The position numbers and the translations under genes were made by a program. Of a stretch of DNA of 64,000 nucleotides, positions 24,195-31,813 are shown one piece after another. Each line of letters starts with the position of its first letter. The stretch's first letter is position 1. Source of the stretch: Actinopolyspora halophila DSM 43834 (GTDB taxonomy: Bacteria; Actinomycetota; Actinomycetes; Mycobacteriales; Pseudonocardiaceae); assembly GCF_000371785.1 (NCBI RefSeq), contig NZ_AQUI01000002.1, forward strand, positions 463,817 through 527,816, given 5' to 3'. The notes beneath the pieces were generated by a model. It did no database searches, had not been told where the DNA came from, and saw only the letters and a program-made list of their open reading frames with translations.

Positions 24195-24499
24195 ATTGGA
24201 CCGGGTGTCCGTCCCGGTTGTGTCCGGTCCGCGGGCGGGCGACGCAGTCGCTCTCCGTCACTCGCAGCGCGGAGCGAACCAACCCGTCGCTCCTGAGTGT
24301 CCACCGGTGTGTCACCCGAAACGCTGATCGGCTCGTCCTGCGAACCCTCCGCGGCTCGGTTAGGTTTCGATCAGCGGGTCGGAGGATTTCGGAGCCGCTC
24401 GGATTTCCGACACGACTCGATCGGCCAACTCGAAGGGGGCGGGGTGTCGAGCTCGATGTTGTGTGCGCGGACGCCGTTCTCCGCGCGGTGCGTGATCCG
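24195..24499. other. Intergenic region upstream of cydA
   Basis: About 305 bp between the tRNA-locus terminator and cydA. An open frame continues through it in the cydA frame but encodes an Arg-rich segment unlike any CydA N-terminus. I see no clear promoter box or operator. Confidence 0.45.
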
Positions 24500-25861
24500 A
24501 TGACGGGCTCCCCGGCTACGGAACTGCTGGCGGAGGCCGCCTCACCCGCCGATCTGGTAGCGGCCCGGATCCAGATGGCCCTGTCGCTGGGCTGGCACAT
24601 CGTGATCGCCTGCTTCGGGGTGGGCATGCCCGCGATCACGGTCTTCGCGGAGTGGCGCGGCAACCGCACCGGGGACGAGGTGTACCGACTGCTCGCCCAA
24701 CGCTGGGCCAAGGCGATGGGCGTGCTCTTCGCCGTGGGCGCGGTCTCGGGCACGATCCTGAGTTTCGAGATGGGTGTGCTGTGGCCCGGCATGATGGACA
24801 CCTACGGGCAGGTCATCGGGCTCCCGTTCACTCTGGAGGGATTCGCCTTCTTCATCGAGGCGATCTTCCTCGGGATCTACCTCTACGCCTGGGACAGGCT
24901 CTCGCCCCGGGTCCACGTGCTGACCGGCATCCCCGTCTGCGTCGCCGGAGTGGCCTCGGCGTTCTTCGTCGTCACGGCCAACGCCTGGATGAACCAGCCC
25001 AGGGGGTTCGACCTGGAGAACGGACGAGTGGTGCAGGTCGAACCGTGGGCGGCCATGTTCAACCCGGCGGCCTGGCCGCAGACCGTGCACATGATCATAG
25101 CCGCTTTCATGGTGGCCGGTTTCGGAATGGCAGCCGTTTACGCCGCGGCGCTCCTGCGCGGTCGACGCGATCGCTACCACCGGCTCGGCTTCCTGATCCC
25201 CTTCACGGTCGGTGCCGTGCTCACACCGGTGCAGATAGGGGTGGGGGACTGGGCCGCGAAGTTCCTCGCCGAGAACCAGCCGATCAAGCTCGCGGCCATC
25301 GAGGGCGTTCACGAAACGGCGCGCAATGTTCCCCTGCACGTCGGCGGCATCTACCAGCAGGGCGAGATGCGGTACGCGTTCGAGATCCCCAACGGTCTGT
25401 CGCTGTTGGCCCACTGGACCCCGAACGGGCGAATACTCGGGCTGGCCGAGGCCGCCGCCGAGAACCGGCCACCGGTCAACATCGTGCACTGGTCCTTCCA
25501 GATCATGGTCGCGATCGGTTTCGGACTGCTGCTGCTCGGCATCTGGTGCGGCCTCGTCTGGTGGCGGCGCAGGAGTTTTCCGCGCAACCGGGTCTTTCTG
25601 GCCCTGGCGACCGCGGCGGGTTTCGCCGCTCCGCTGGCGCTGGAATTCGGCTGGATCACCACCGAGGTGGGGCGCCAACCGTGGATCGTCTGGGGCAGGA
25701 TGCGCACGGCCGAAGCCGTCACTCCCGTGCCGGGGCTCTACGGCGGCCTGATCGCCGTGGCCGTGGTGTATCTCGTGATGACCGTCGCCACCATCTACGT
25801 GCTGAGGCGATTGGCCCGGGCCCCGCTGGCCCCGCAGGAACACGACGAGGAACACGCATGA
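24500..25861 (+). CDS. cydA: Cytochrome bd-type quinol oxidase subunit I
   Basis: 453 residues from ATG 24500 (MTGSPATELLAEAA). Oxidises quinol and reduces O2 in the membrane. Family hallmarks: the high-spin heme His in LSLGWHIVIACFGVG, heme-region acids in LEGFAFFIEAIFLGIYLY (equivalents of Glu99 and Glu107 of the E. coli protein), a His in WPQTVHMIIAAF, the quinol-loop KLAAIE (Lys252/Glu257 equivalents), and WITTEVGRQPW near the C-terminus. The Q loop is short. The GWHI start region differs from the usual SFHI/GFHI, so this is a divergent subgroup. cydB overlaps its stop by 4 bp. No cydDC assembly transporter is adjacent. Confidence 0.9.
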   Translation: MTGSPATELLAEAASPADLVAARIQMALSLGWHIVIACFGVGMPAITVFAEWRGNRTGDEVYRLLAQRWAKAMGVLFAVGAVSGTILSFEMGVLWPGMMDTYGQVIGLPFTLEGFAFFIEAIFLGIYLYAWDRLSPRVHVLTGIPVCVAGVASAFFVVTANAWMNQPRGFDLENGRVVQVEPWAAMFNPAAWPQTVHMIIAAFMVAGFGMAAVYAAALLRGRRDRYHRLGFLIPFTVGAVLTPVQIGVGDWAAKFLAENQPIKLAAIEGVHETARNVPLHVGGIYQQGEMRYAFEIPNGLSLLAHWTPNGRILGLAEAAAENRPPVNIVHWSFQIMVAIGFGLLLLGIWCGLVWWRRRSFPRNRVFLALATAAGFAAPLALEFGWITTEVGRQPWIVWGRMRTAEAVTPVPGLYGGLIAVAVVYLVMTVATIYVLRRLARAPLAPQEHDEEHA

Positions 25862-26886
25862 GTCTCGCGGAGCTGATGATCGCGGTGATGTGGGCGGGGT
25901 TGACCGCCTACGTGCTGTTGGGCGGCGCCGATTTCGGCGGCGGTTTCTGGGACCTGCTGGCCGGGGGAACGCGGAAGGGGGCCGAGCAGCGGGACCTCAT
26001 CAACCACTCGATCGGTCCGGTCTGGGAGGCCAACCACGTTTGGCTGATATTCGTCATCGTGCTGTGCTGGACCGGTTTCCCCGAGGTGTTCGCGGCCGTG
26101 TCCTCCACCATGTACATTCCACTGACCCTGGTGGCTCTGGGCATCATCGCCAGGGGAGCGGCCTTCGCGTTCCGCAAGGCCAGCACGGAACTCGGCCATC
26201 GTCGGGTGTACGGGTTCGCCTTCGCGCTGTCCTCGGTGCTGACACCGTTCTTCCTCGGCACCGTCGCAGGGGGGATCGCTTCCGGAAGGACACCCGCTGG
26301 TATCGCGGCCGGGGAGCTCGTCGGCAGCTGGGTCAACCCCACCTCCGCCTTGGGAGGGGTGCTCGCGGTGGCGATCGCGGCCTACCTCGCGGCGGTGTTC
26401 CTGTGCGCCGATGCCCGCAGGGAGGGAGCGGACGCGCTGGCCGAGACGTTTCGGCGCAAGGCTCTCGGAACAGCCGCGGTCACCGGTGCGGTCGCGCTCG
26501 GTGGCATAGCGGTGCTCCACGCGGACGCTCCCCGGCTCTACGCGGGACTCGTCGGCAAGGGGTTGCCGCTGATCCTCGTTTCGGTGCTCGGAGGAGTGGC
26601 CTCGCTCGCTTTGCTGGTGCGCAGAAGGTATCTGCCTTCCCGGGTAGCGGCTGCGGTCGCGGTGGCGGCCCTGCTGTGGGGGTGGGCCGTGGCCCAGTAC
26701 CCGTTGGTGTTGCTGCCGGACACCACCATCGAGGAGGCCGCCGCCCAGCCCGCCGTTCTGCGGGTGAGTCTGGTGGTCACCCTGGTCGGGGCCGTGTTGC
26801 TGCTTCCCTCGCTGTGGTGGATGTTCAGCCTGTTCCAGCGTGTGCAGCCGCACTCGACCGGCCGGGGGACGAGCCTTTCCGAGTAG
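25858..26886 (+). CDS. cydB: Cytochrome bd-type quinol oxidase subunit II
   Basis: 342 residues, nine or so membrane segments. The N-terminus has the family's LLGGADFGGGFWDLLAGG followed by IGPVWEANHVWLIFVIVLCW, and FRKASTELGHRRVYGFAFAL. It is the structural partner of subunit I. ATG 25858 overlaps the cydA stop (ATGA), which indicates translational coupling. Confidence 0.92.
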   Translation: MSLAELMIAVMWAGLTAYVLLGGADFGGGFWDLLAGGTRKGAEQRDLINHSIGPVWEANHVWLIFVIVLCWTGFPEVFAAVSSTMYIPLTLVALGIIARGAAFAFRKASTELGHRRVYGFAFALSSVLTPFFLGTVAGGIASGRTPAGIAAGELVGSWVNPTSALGGVLAVAIAAYLAAVFLCADARREGADALAETFRRKALGTAAVTGAVALGGIAVLHADAPRLYAGLVGKGLPLILVSVLGGVASLALLVRRRYLPSRVAAAVAVAALLWGWAVAQYPLVLLPDTTIEEAAAQPAVLRVSLVVTLVGAVLLLPSLWWMFSLFQRVQPHSTGRGTSLSE

Positions 26887-26967
26887 CGTCGGAACTTTCC
26901 GGCAGACGAACGGGGAATCCGGCCCGTTCCCGGCGTTCGATCACTTCAGTGCCGGCCACGGAGCGAG

Positions 26968-26998
26968 TTGACTTCGAGTTTGCTGGAAGAATTAGTCT
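26968..26998 (+). promoter_or_regulatory. Candidate promoter for the PPOX-family gene
   Basis: TTGACT at 26968-26973 and ATTAGT at 26991-26996 with 17 bp between them (TAGTCT at 26993 is an alternative -10). It lies 30 bp upstream of the ATG at 27027. Confidence 0.5.
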
Positions 26999-27016
26999 CG
27001 CGACTTCCGTGTTCGT

Positions 27017-27026
27017 GGAGGTGATC
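27017..27026 (+). promoter_or_regulatory. Exceptionally strong ribosome binding site
   Basis: GGAGGTGATC directly precedes ATG 27027 and is complementary over all ten bases to the 3' end of the 16S rRNA in this window (GATCACCTCC at 62078-62087). High translation of the PPOX-family gene is expected. Confidence 0.75.
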
Positions 27027-27452
27027 ATGATTTTTACCGAGGTCGAGTGCGAGTACCTCGGCGGACAGCTGCTGGGAAGATTGGCGACCGTGGGTCCGGA
27101 CGGCACCCCGCAGCTCAGGCCGCTGGGCTTCCGACTCAACGAGGACGGAACGGTCGACCTGGGAGGGCCGTGGGTGGCCTCGACCCAGCGGTACCGCAAC
27201 GTGCGCAGGCAACCCCGCGTCGGATTCGTCGTGGACGATCTGGCTCCCGAGGAACCGTCAGCGGTGAAGCCGGGAATGGGGCGAGGAGTCGAGATCCGTG
27301 GGGTGGCGGAAACCCTACGGGTCGATTCACCTCCGGGGATGTCTGGCATGGCGGGGAACGACATCATTCGGCTGTTTCCGCGACGGGTGATCAGCTGGCA
27401 CATCGATTCGAACAACCCCTCCGGGGAAGCCAGGAACATCGCCGGGAGATGA
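27027..27452 (+). CDS. PPOX-class flavin/F420-dependent oxidoreductase
   Basis: 141 residues with the split-barrel fold of the pyridoxamine-phosphate-oxidase superfamily: LGRLATVGPDGTPQLRPLGF, then WVASTQRYRNVRRQPRVGFV with the VDD strand end, and RRVISWHIDSNN near the C-terminus. Such small actinobacterial proteins bind F420 or FMN and reduce or bind small molecules; the substrate cannot be read. ATG 27027 has a perfect Shine-Dalgarno. It stands alone after cydB, with its own promoter. Confidence 0.85.
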   Translation: MIFTEVECEYLGGQLLGRLATVGPDGTPQLRPLGFRLNEDGTVDLGGPWVASTQRYRNVRRQPRVGFVVDDLAPEEPSAVKPGMGRGVEIRGVAETLRVDSPPGMSGMAGNDIIRLFPRRVISWHIDSNNPSGEARNIAGR

Positions 27453-27614
27453 CCGATGGTAGCGCTTCGAGTGACGGCGTCAGTGAGCAGTTGGTGGGGT
27501 CCGCGTGAGGGGAACGCGACACCCTCGTGCGTGTAGCGCGGCTCGATTGATCCTGCTGCCAACGGGGTACCACGGGAGTGGCCACCGGTGAAGCGGCGAG
27601 GGGAGGGCCGGGTC

Positions 27615-27953
27615 ATGTCCGAGGTTCCGACGAGCGGTGCCGGCTCCTGGCGTCGCCTCGGCGACGCGTTGCACACCGTGGCCGCCGCCTGGCGGGAAGC
27701 CGGTGCGGAGCAGGCGAGTTCCGGGTCCGAGAGCACGCAGGCCATCCACCAGCTGGAGCGAGCGGAGTTGGAGCAGCTGGCCCGTGCCGGTTACGAGGCG
27801 GCCGAGGCACTGTCCGGGATAGCCACGGTGCTGTCCGGGCAGCAGCGGGCGGCGCGGGGTTGGCAGTACACCCAGCGCGCCCAGCGGGAGGCCTGGCGGA
27901 ACTGGCGCGTCGCCATGGACGCCGAACTGCCGGGTGAGGAGACTCCGTCCTGA
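27615..27953 (+). CDS. Small helical protein of unknown function
   Basis: 112 residues from ATG 27615, preceded by GGGAGGG at a fitting distance; a GTG at 27588 is an alternative. The sequence is helical and Ala/Glu/Gln-rich (RRLGDALHTVAAAWREAGAE, LERAELEQLARAGYEAAEAL, SGQQRAARGWQYTQRAQREA), with no signal peptide or membrane segment. No family recognised. Confidence 0.55.
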   Translation: MSEVPTSGAGSWRRLGDALHTVAAAWREAGAEQASSGSESTQAIHQLERAELEQLARAGYEAAEALSGIATVLSGQQRAARGWQYTQRAQREAWRNWRVAMDAELPGEETPS

Positions 27954-29107
27954 TCCGCATCGGAGTGAACCGCTCGGGAAGACCTCGTTCGAAACGGAAC
28001 TTACCCGAAAAGAAGAAGCTTCGTCGTGTTTTCCGTGGTGCGTAACACATCTTTCGTGGTTGTTCTGGGCGGGGATCGGAAATTATTCCGAAGTCGGATT
28101 TCTTCGTGTGTCGGTTTCACGTCGATTCCTGTCGAGTTGTTCGCCGTGTTCCGCTCGTCGGCCACACACCTGGGGGAGGCAGTGCCGGGGCGAGAGCCAC
28201 GGCGTGGAAGTCCCTGGTGAGGGTGACCGTCGAGTAGGGGGGAACGCCCGTGGGGCTCGTGGGGGCGTGTAATACGATCCTGCCGTGCGGTGAGATTCGT
28301 GGGCTCGTGCTCCTTGCCGCGGGATCGAGTCGTGTGGCCCGACCGGAGGTTTCTGAGGTGGCCCACTGCTGGGGTGATGCGAATGGGGGAGGGTGTGCCG
28401 TGCGGGATTTCCCGAGGGATTTTTCAGGAAACTGTTTACGGTGGCTCGTTGTCCGAGGCGGTGGCCCGCTTCCGGCTCCCGCGGGGGAGCCGTCGGCGTG
28501 ACCACTCCGGAAAACGGGGCGACCAACCCCCGTTCGGTCGGTCCGTGGAATTCCGGTGCTGTCCGTGGAGGGCCGGTGGACCGTGCGCCGTGTCGTTCAC
28601 CGCGCCGGTGAGTCGGACGCCCCGGAGCTCCGGGCCCTTTCGCTCAGCGCGGACCCTCGTGCTGGTCGGAGGATTCCCCGCGAGTCCGCGAAGTTCTTTT
28701 CGGGAGTGAGCGGCGGAGGCGGTTCGTGAGGCCGTGCCGGGGCGGGATGTTGTTCGTTCCGGTGCCCGTTCCGCTCGGCGGAGTGGTGTTTGGTCTGGGG
28801 AAGTCGTTCCGTCGAGTGCGGCCGGTACTCGCGTCCATCCGGTGTGGACCGGTCGCGTACCCGGAGACCGTGTGGGGGCGATCGCCGGGAGTGGTAGAAC
28901 CCGTGTCCATGGCGCGTGTGCTTCCGCGCGGAAAACTCGTGGATGATGTGACGGTTCGGTGATCGCAGGTGAACAATGTCAGCTCCTCCGTGCGGGGGAA
29001 CTGATTGCGTTGTGTTATTCGACCAGCCCGGGCGTCACCCCGTCAGCCGATTGCAGTAACGCTGTTGAGCTATTTCGATCACAGTGACGCCGTGAAGGGA
29101 TCGTGTG
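27954..29107. other. Long intergenic region without supported genes
   Basis: About 1.15 kb. Several frames are open over 60-139 codons but they overlap on all strands, lack good ribosome sites and read as Arg/Pro/Gly-rich filler. The first 200 bp are AT-richer than the surroundings (GAAATTATTCCGAAGT near 28078). I see no tRNA, no recognised riboswitch and no terminator with a T-tract. It could hold decayed genes or an RNA I cannot recognise. Confidence 0.45.
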
Positions 29108-29938
29108 ATGAGCAGTACCGAGGTCAGTACGGGGATAGTCGGAGGAGGTGTGCTCTCCGCCGATTCGGCCCCTGATGACGTCGCGCGACGCATCGCGGAC
29201 CTCTCCGAACAGGTGCATCGGGCACTGCTGTTACGACGTTTGCTGGTCGTGTGGGCTATTCCTGGGAACGGAGTCCTGATCGCGCTCGCTTTGGGGGGGC
29301 TCGTGCTGCGAGGCACCCCTGTTTGGTGGATGACGACACTCGTCTCGGTGATACTGATGATCTCCGTAGTGGGGTCGGCCTTCCTGCTGTACCGCCAGTA
29401 CTTCAGGGTACGCGGTATGGCGATCGAACTGCGGGAGCTGAATCAGGCGCGTCGCGAGCAGATGCTCGACGACATGAACTCCGGTGACCTGCTGGCCACG
29501 CACAAGCGCTATCGCGTGTACCTACCGGACGCGGTCCGGGCGTACCGCAGGCAGGCTCGTCGTTATCGGTGTGCCAACAATGCGCTGCAGCTGGTGGTCA
29601 TAGCCGGGTCCATCGTGACCGCGGTGGTGGCGGCCGCTTCGGTATCGATGGTGACCGCCCGTTGGTCGGCTGTCGTGTTGAGTCTCGTGGTGGCGTTGAC
29701 CGCGGCCTTGTCCGGTTACGGCAAGTACCGGGAACGCAGTGTGAATTTGCAGGTAACCGCTGATGCTTTGGAGCGCGAATACCATTCGGTGGAGCTCCGG
29801 GTGGGCAAGTACGGTCGCTTCGAGGACGAGCGGGCCGCCTACGCGGAATTCGCTTACGAAGCCGAGGTGCTGCTGGACGAGCACGCCAAACGTCAGCAAC
29901 AGGTGGGGCCCGCCGTACTACCGGACAATCTGGTTTGA
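29108..29938 (+). CDS. DUF4231/SLATT-like membrane protein
   Basis: 276 residues. Two membrane segments near 45-95 (GVLIALALGGLVLRG; TTLVSVILMISVVGSAFLLY), a charged helical stretch (GMAIELRELNQARREQMLDD), then a second pair (ALQLVVIAGSIVTAVVAAAS; WSAVVLSLVVALTAALSGYG) preceded by YRRQARRYRCANNALQ and followed by KYRERSVNLQVTADALEREY and YAEFAYEAEVLLDE. The last part matches the DUF4231/SLATT pattern, a two-helix domain proposed to be a membrane effector in nucleotide-signal defence systems. No SMODS or other partner gene is adjacent. ATG 29108 has AAGGGA 8 nt upstream. Confidence 0.7.
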   Translation: MSSTEVSTGIVGGGVLSADSAPDDVARRIADLSEQVHRALLLRRLLVVWAIPGNGVLIALALGGLVLRGTPVWWMTTLVSVILMISVVGSAFLLYRQYFRVRGMAIELRELNQARREQMLDDMNSGDLLATHKRYRVYLPDAVRAYRRQARRYRCANNALQLVVIAGSIVTAVVAAASVSMVTARWSAVVLSLVVALTAALSGYGKYRERSVNLQVTADALEREYHSVELRVGKYGRFEDERAAYAEFAYEAEVLLDEHAKRQQQVGPAVLPDNLV

Positions 29939-30113
29939 CCTGATCGAGTGAACTGACCGTTATTGAGACTGTATCGAGGAGTTTCTGGGGCTGTCCGTAA
30001 TCACGCTTCGTACAAATTGAGGTACTGGGTAATCGCTGAACCGTGTTGAAGGGTGTTTCCGTAGGCTCTCCTTGGCGCGCAGGACCGCCACCTGTGCAGA
30101 GAGGAGCTAGGCG

Positions 30114-30545
30114 ATGAAACGCACTTTGACCGCGGCGGCCGCTCTGTTGGCAGGGAGTGCTGGTGCCATCGGGTTCGCGGGCACCGCTTCCGCGGCGGAC
30201 AACCCCGAACTGCCCGCCGAACTGCCGACGGACAACAGCGTGGCTCAGACCACCTACCACACGGCCGCGACCCTGAAGTCGGCCAAGCAGGTCGTCGGTG
30301 ACGTCGTGCCCGCGCCGAACACCGCGACGAGTCGTTCCGGTGACGGCGCTCCCGGCGTGCCCTCCGTGGCCGAGAGCGGTGAGTCCGTCGGCGACCTGTT
30401 GAACGCGCCGCCGGTGGACAAGGCGGGCGACGCGCTCCAGGAGGGCGTGAGTGCTCGGGACGGGAGTTCCGGTCAGCCCACGGGCGGACTGCTCGGTGGT
30501 GGATCACCTCTCGGCGGAGTCCTCGGCAGCCTGCCGATCGGCTGA
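30114..30545 (+). CDS. Small secreted protein of unknown function
   Basis: 143 residues with a Sec signal (MKRTLTAAAALLAGSAGAIG, cleavage after TASA) and a mature part rich in Asp/Ser/Pro/Gly. It ends in LLGGGSPLGGVLGSLPIG, a Gly/Leu-rich tail. No cysteine and no membrane anchor. The ribosome site AGAGGAG precedes ATG 30114. It shares the bidirectional terminator at 30574 with ppa. Confidence 0.7.
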   Translation: MKRTLTAAAALLAGSAGAIGFAGTASAADNPELPAELPTDNSVAQTTYHTAATLKSAKQVVGDVVPAPNTATSRSGDGAPGVPSVAESGESVGDLLNAPPVDKAGDALQEGVSARDGSSGQPTGGLLGGGSPLGGVLGSLPIG

Positions 30546-30573
30546 CTCCGCGCGGGGCGTGCCCGAACACTCG

Positions 30574-30615
30574 AAAAACGTGGGTCCCCACCGGCCGGTG
30601 GGGACCCACGTTTTT
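30574..30615. terminator. Bidirectional Rho-independent terminator
   Basis: A perfect 42-bp palindrome: AAAAACGTGGGTCCCCACC, GGCC-centred, and its complement ending in TTTTT. With A-tract and T-tract on both sides it can end transcripts from the secreted-protein gene (plus) and from ppa (minus). Confidence 0.95.
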
Positions 30616-30642
30616 GGAGCGTGCCGGGCAAGGGCCCGGGGA

Positions 30643-31143
30643 TCAGTGCTCCTGTTCCTTGGCGCGCTCGAACGAGCGCTTGATCTCGGTCTCGGCCTCT
30701 TCCCTGCCGACCCAGGTCGCGCCTTCCACGCTCTTCGCGGGCTCGAGGTCCTTGTAGACCTCGAAGAAGTGCTGGATCTCCAGCCGGTGGAACTCCTGGA
30801 CGTGGTGGATGTCGCGCATGTGCTCCTGCCGCGGATCGTCGGCCGGAACGCAGATGATCTTGTCGTCGCCGCCCTTCTCGTCGCGCATCCGGAACATCCC
30901 GATCGCGCGCGCGCTGATCAGGCAGCCGGGGAAGGTCGGCTCCTGCACGAGCACGAGCGCGTCCAGCGGGTCTCCGTCCTCACCGAGGGTCTCCTCGATG
31001 AATCCGTAGTCGGCCGGATACTGGGTGGCGGTGAACAGCGTCCGGTCGAGACGGATCCGGCCCGTCTTGTGGTCCACCTCGTACTTGTTGCGGTTCCCCT
31101 TGGGGATCTCGATCATGACGTCGAAGTCCACGCGGTTCCTCAT
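30643..31143 (-). CDS. ppa: Inorganic pyrophosphatase (soluble, family I)
   Basis: 166 residues; splits pyrophosphate to phosphate, driving biosynthetic reactions in the cytosol. The family I signature DGDPLDAL is present, along with [19 protein letters not shown] at the N-terminus and [12 protein letters not shown] further on. ATG 31143 ([16 protein letters not shown]) has AGGA 5 nt upstream; a GTG at 31131 is possible. Divergent from dacB, as in M. tuberculosis (Rv3628/Rv3627c). Confidence 0.95.
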   Translation of the reverse strand: MRNRVDFDVMIEIPKGNRNKYEVDHKTGRIRLDRTLFTATQYPADYGFIEETLGEDGDPLDALVLVQEPTFPGCLISARAIGMFRMRDEKGGDDKIICVPADDPRQEHMRDIHHVQEFHRLEIQHFFEVYKDLEPAKSVEGATWVGREEAETEIKRSFERAKEQEH

Positions 31144-31813
31144 TCGTCCTGACGGTGTTTCGGACGGCGACCTGTCGTGCGGTCCGCCGACCGCTCGAAT
31201 GTCGCCGGAACGGCCGTGCCGTTCCCGGCCGTTGCTCGGGGAAGCCCCGATCGCCCGCCTGTGGCGGACCATCCGACGTGAGGTCCGACCGGAGCGGCTC
31301 GGTGGCCGAACGGTCGACCATCGCCGGTCGCCGGTGGAGTGCGCGTACAGCCTAATAGTGCCTCGCCGGGCGTGTTTGGTCGGTTGTCCCGGTTCGACGC
31401 CTCGGTCCTGGCGGTGCCGGAACACCGCCCCATCCGTGCGTGCCGTCGCGGGCCCTTTCGCACGGGTGGCCGCAGCCGGGCATTCCTCCGGAGCACCGGA
31501 CCGAGCAATCCGAGGGGAGCACCGGCCTCACCCCTGCTGTGTAGTTTTCATCACAACACGGGGTGAGTCGGGCCGGGCCGCGACACGGCACCGGCGAGAT
31601 CGCGGGGTGATACTCGGCCGTGCCGAGCGAATCTCTCCATCGGACTCCAGGGGTCATCGTTCATCGGATCGCTTCCGGACCGGGTGTGGCCGTACCGCTG
31701 CCTCCTCTCGGCGCATCTAGTGTGGAGCAAGTCAGCCGTCCCAGCCGCATGACAGTGCGCGAGATCGCACGAGCGAGCCGGTGAACTGTCGAGTAACCCC
31801 TCGAGGAGGTCCC
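31144..31813. other. Intergenic region between divergent ppa and dacB
   Basis: 670 bp without a convincing gene. Possible promoter boxes: TAGGCT on the minus strand at 31349-31354 (toward ppa, leaving a ~200-nt leader) and TAGTGT at 31718-31723 on the plus strand (toward dacB). An imperfect inverted motif GTGTAGTTTTCATCACAACAC lies around 31540-31560. Nothing else is clear. Confidence 0.45.

Noticed and set aside
28290..28709. 139-codon frame in the 27954-29107 gap
   Set aside because: No clear ribosome site, Arg/Pro/Gly-rich composition, and competing frames on both strands; not supported as a gene.
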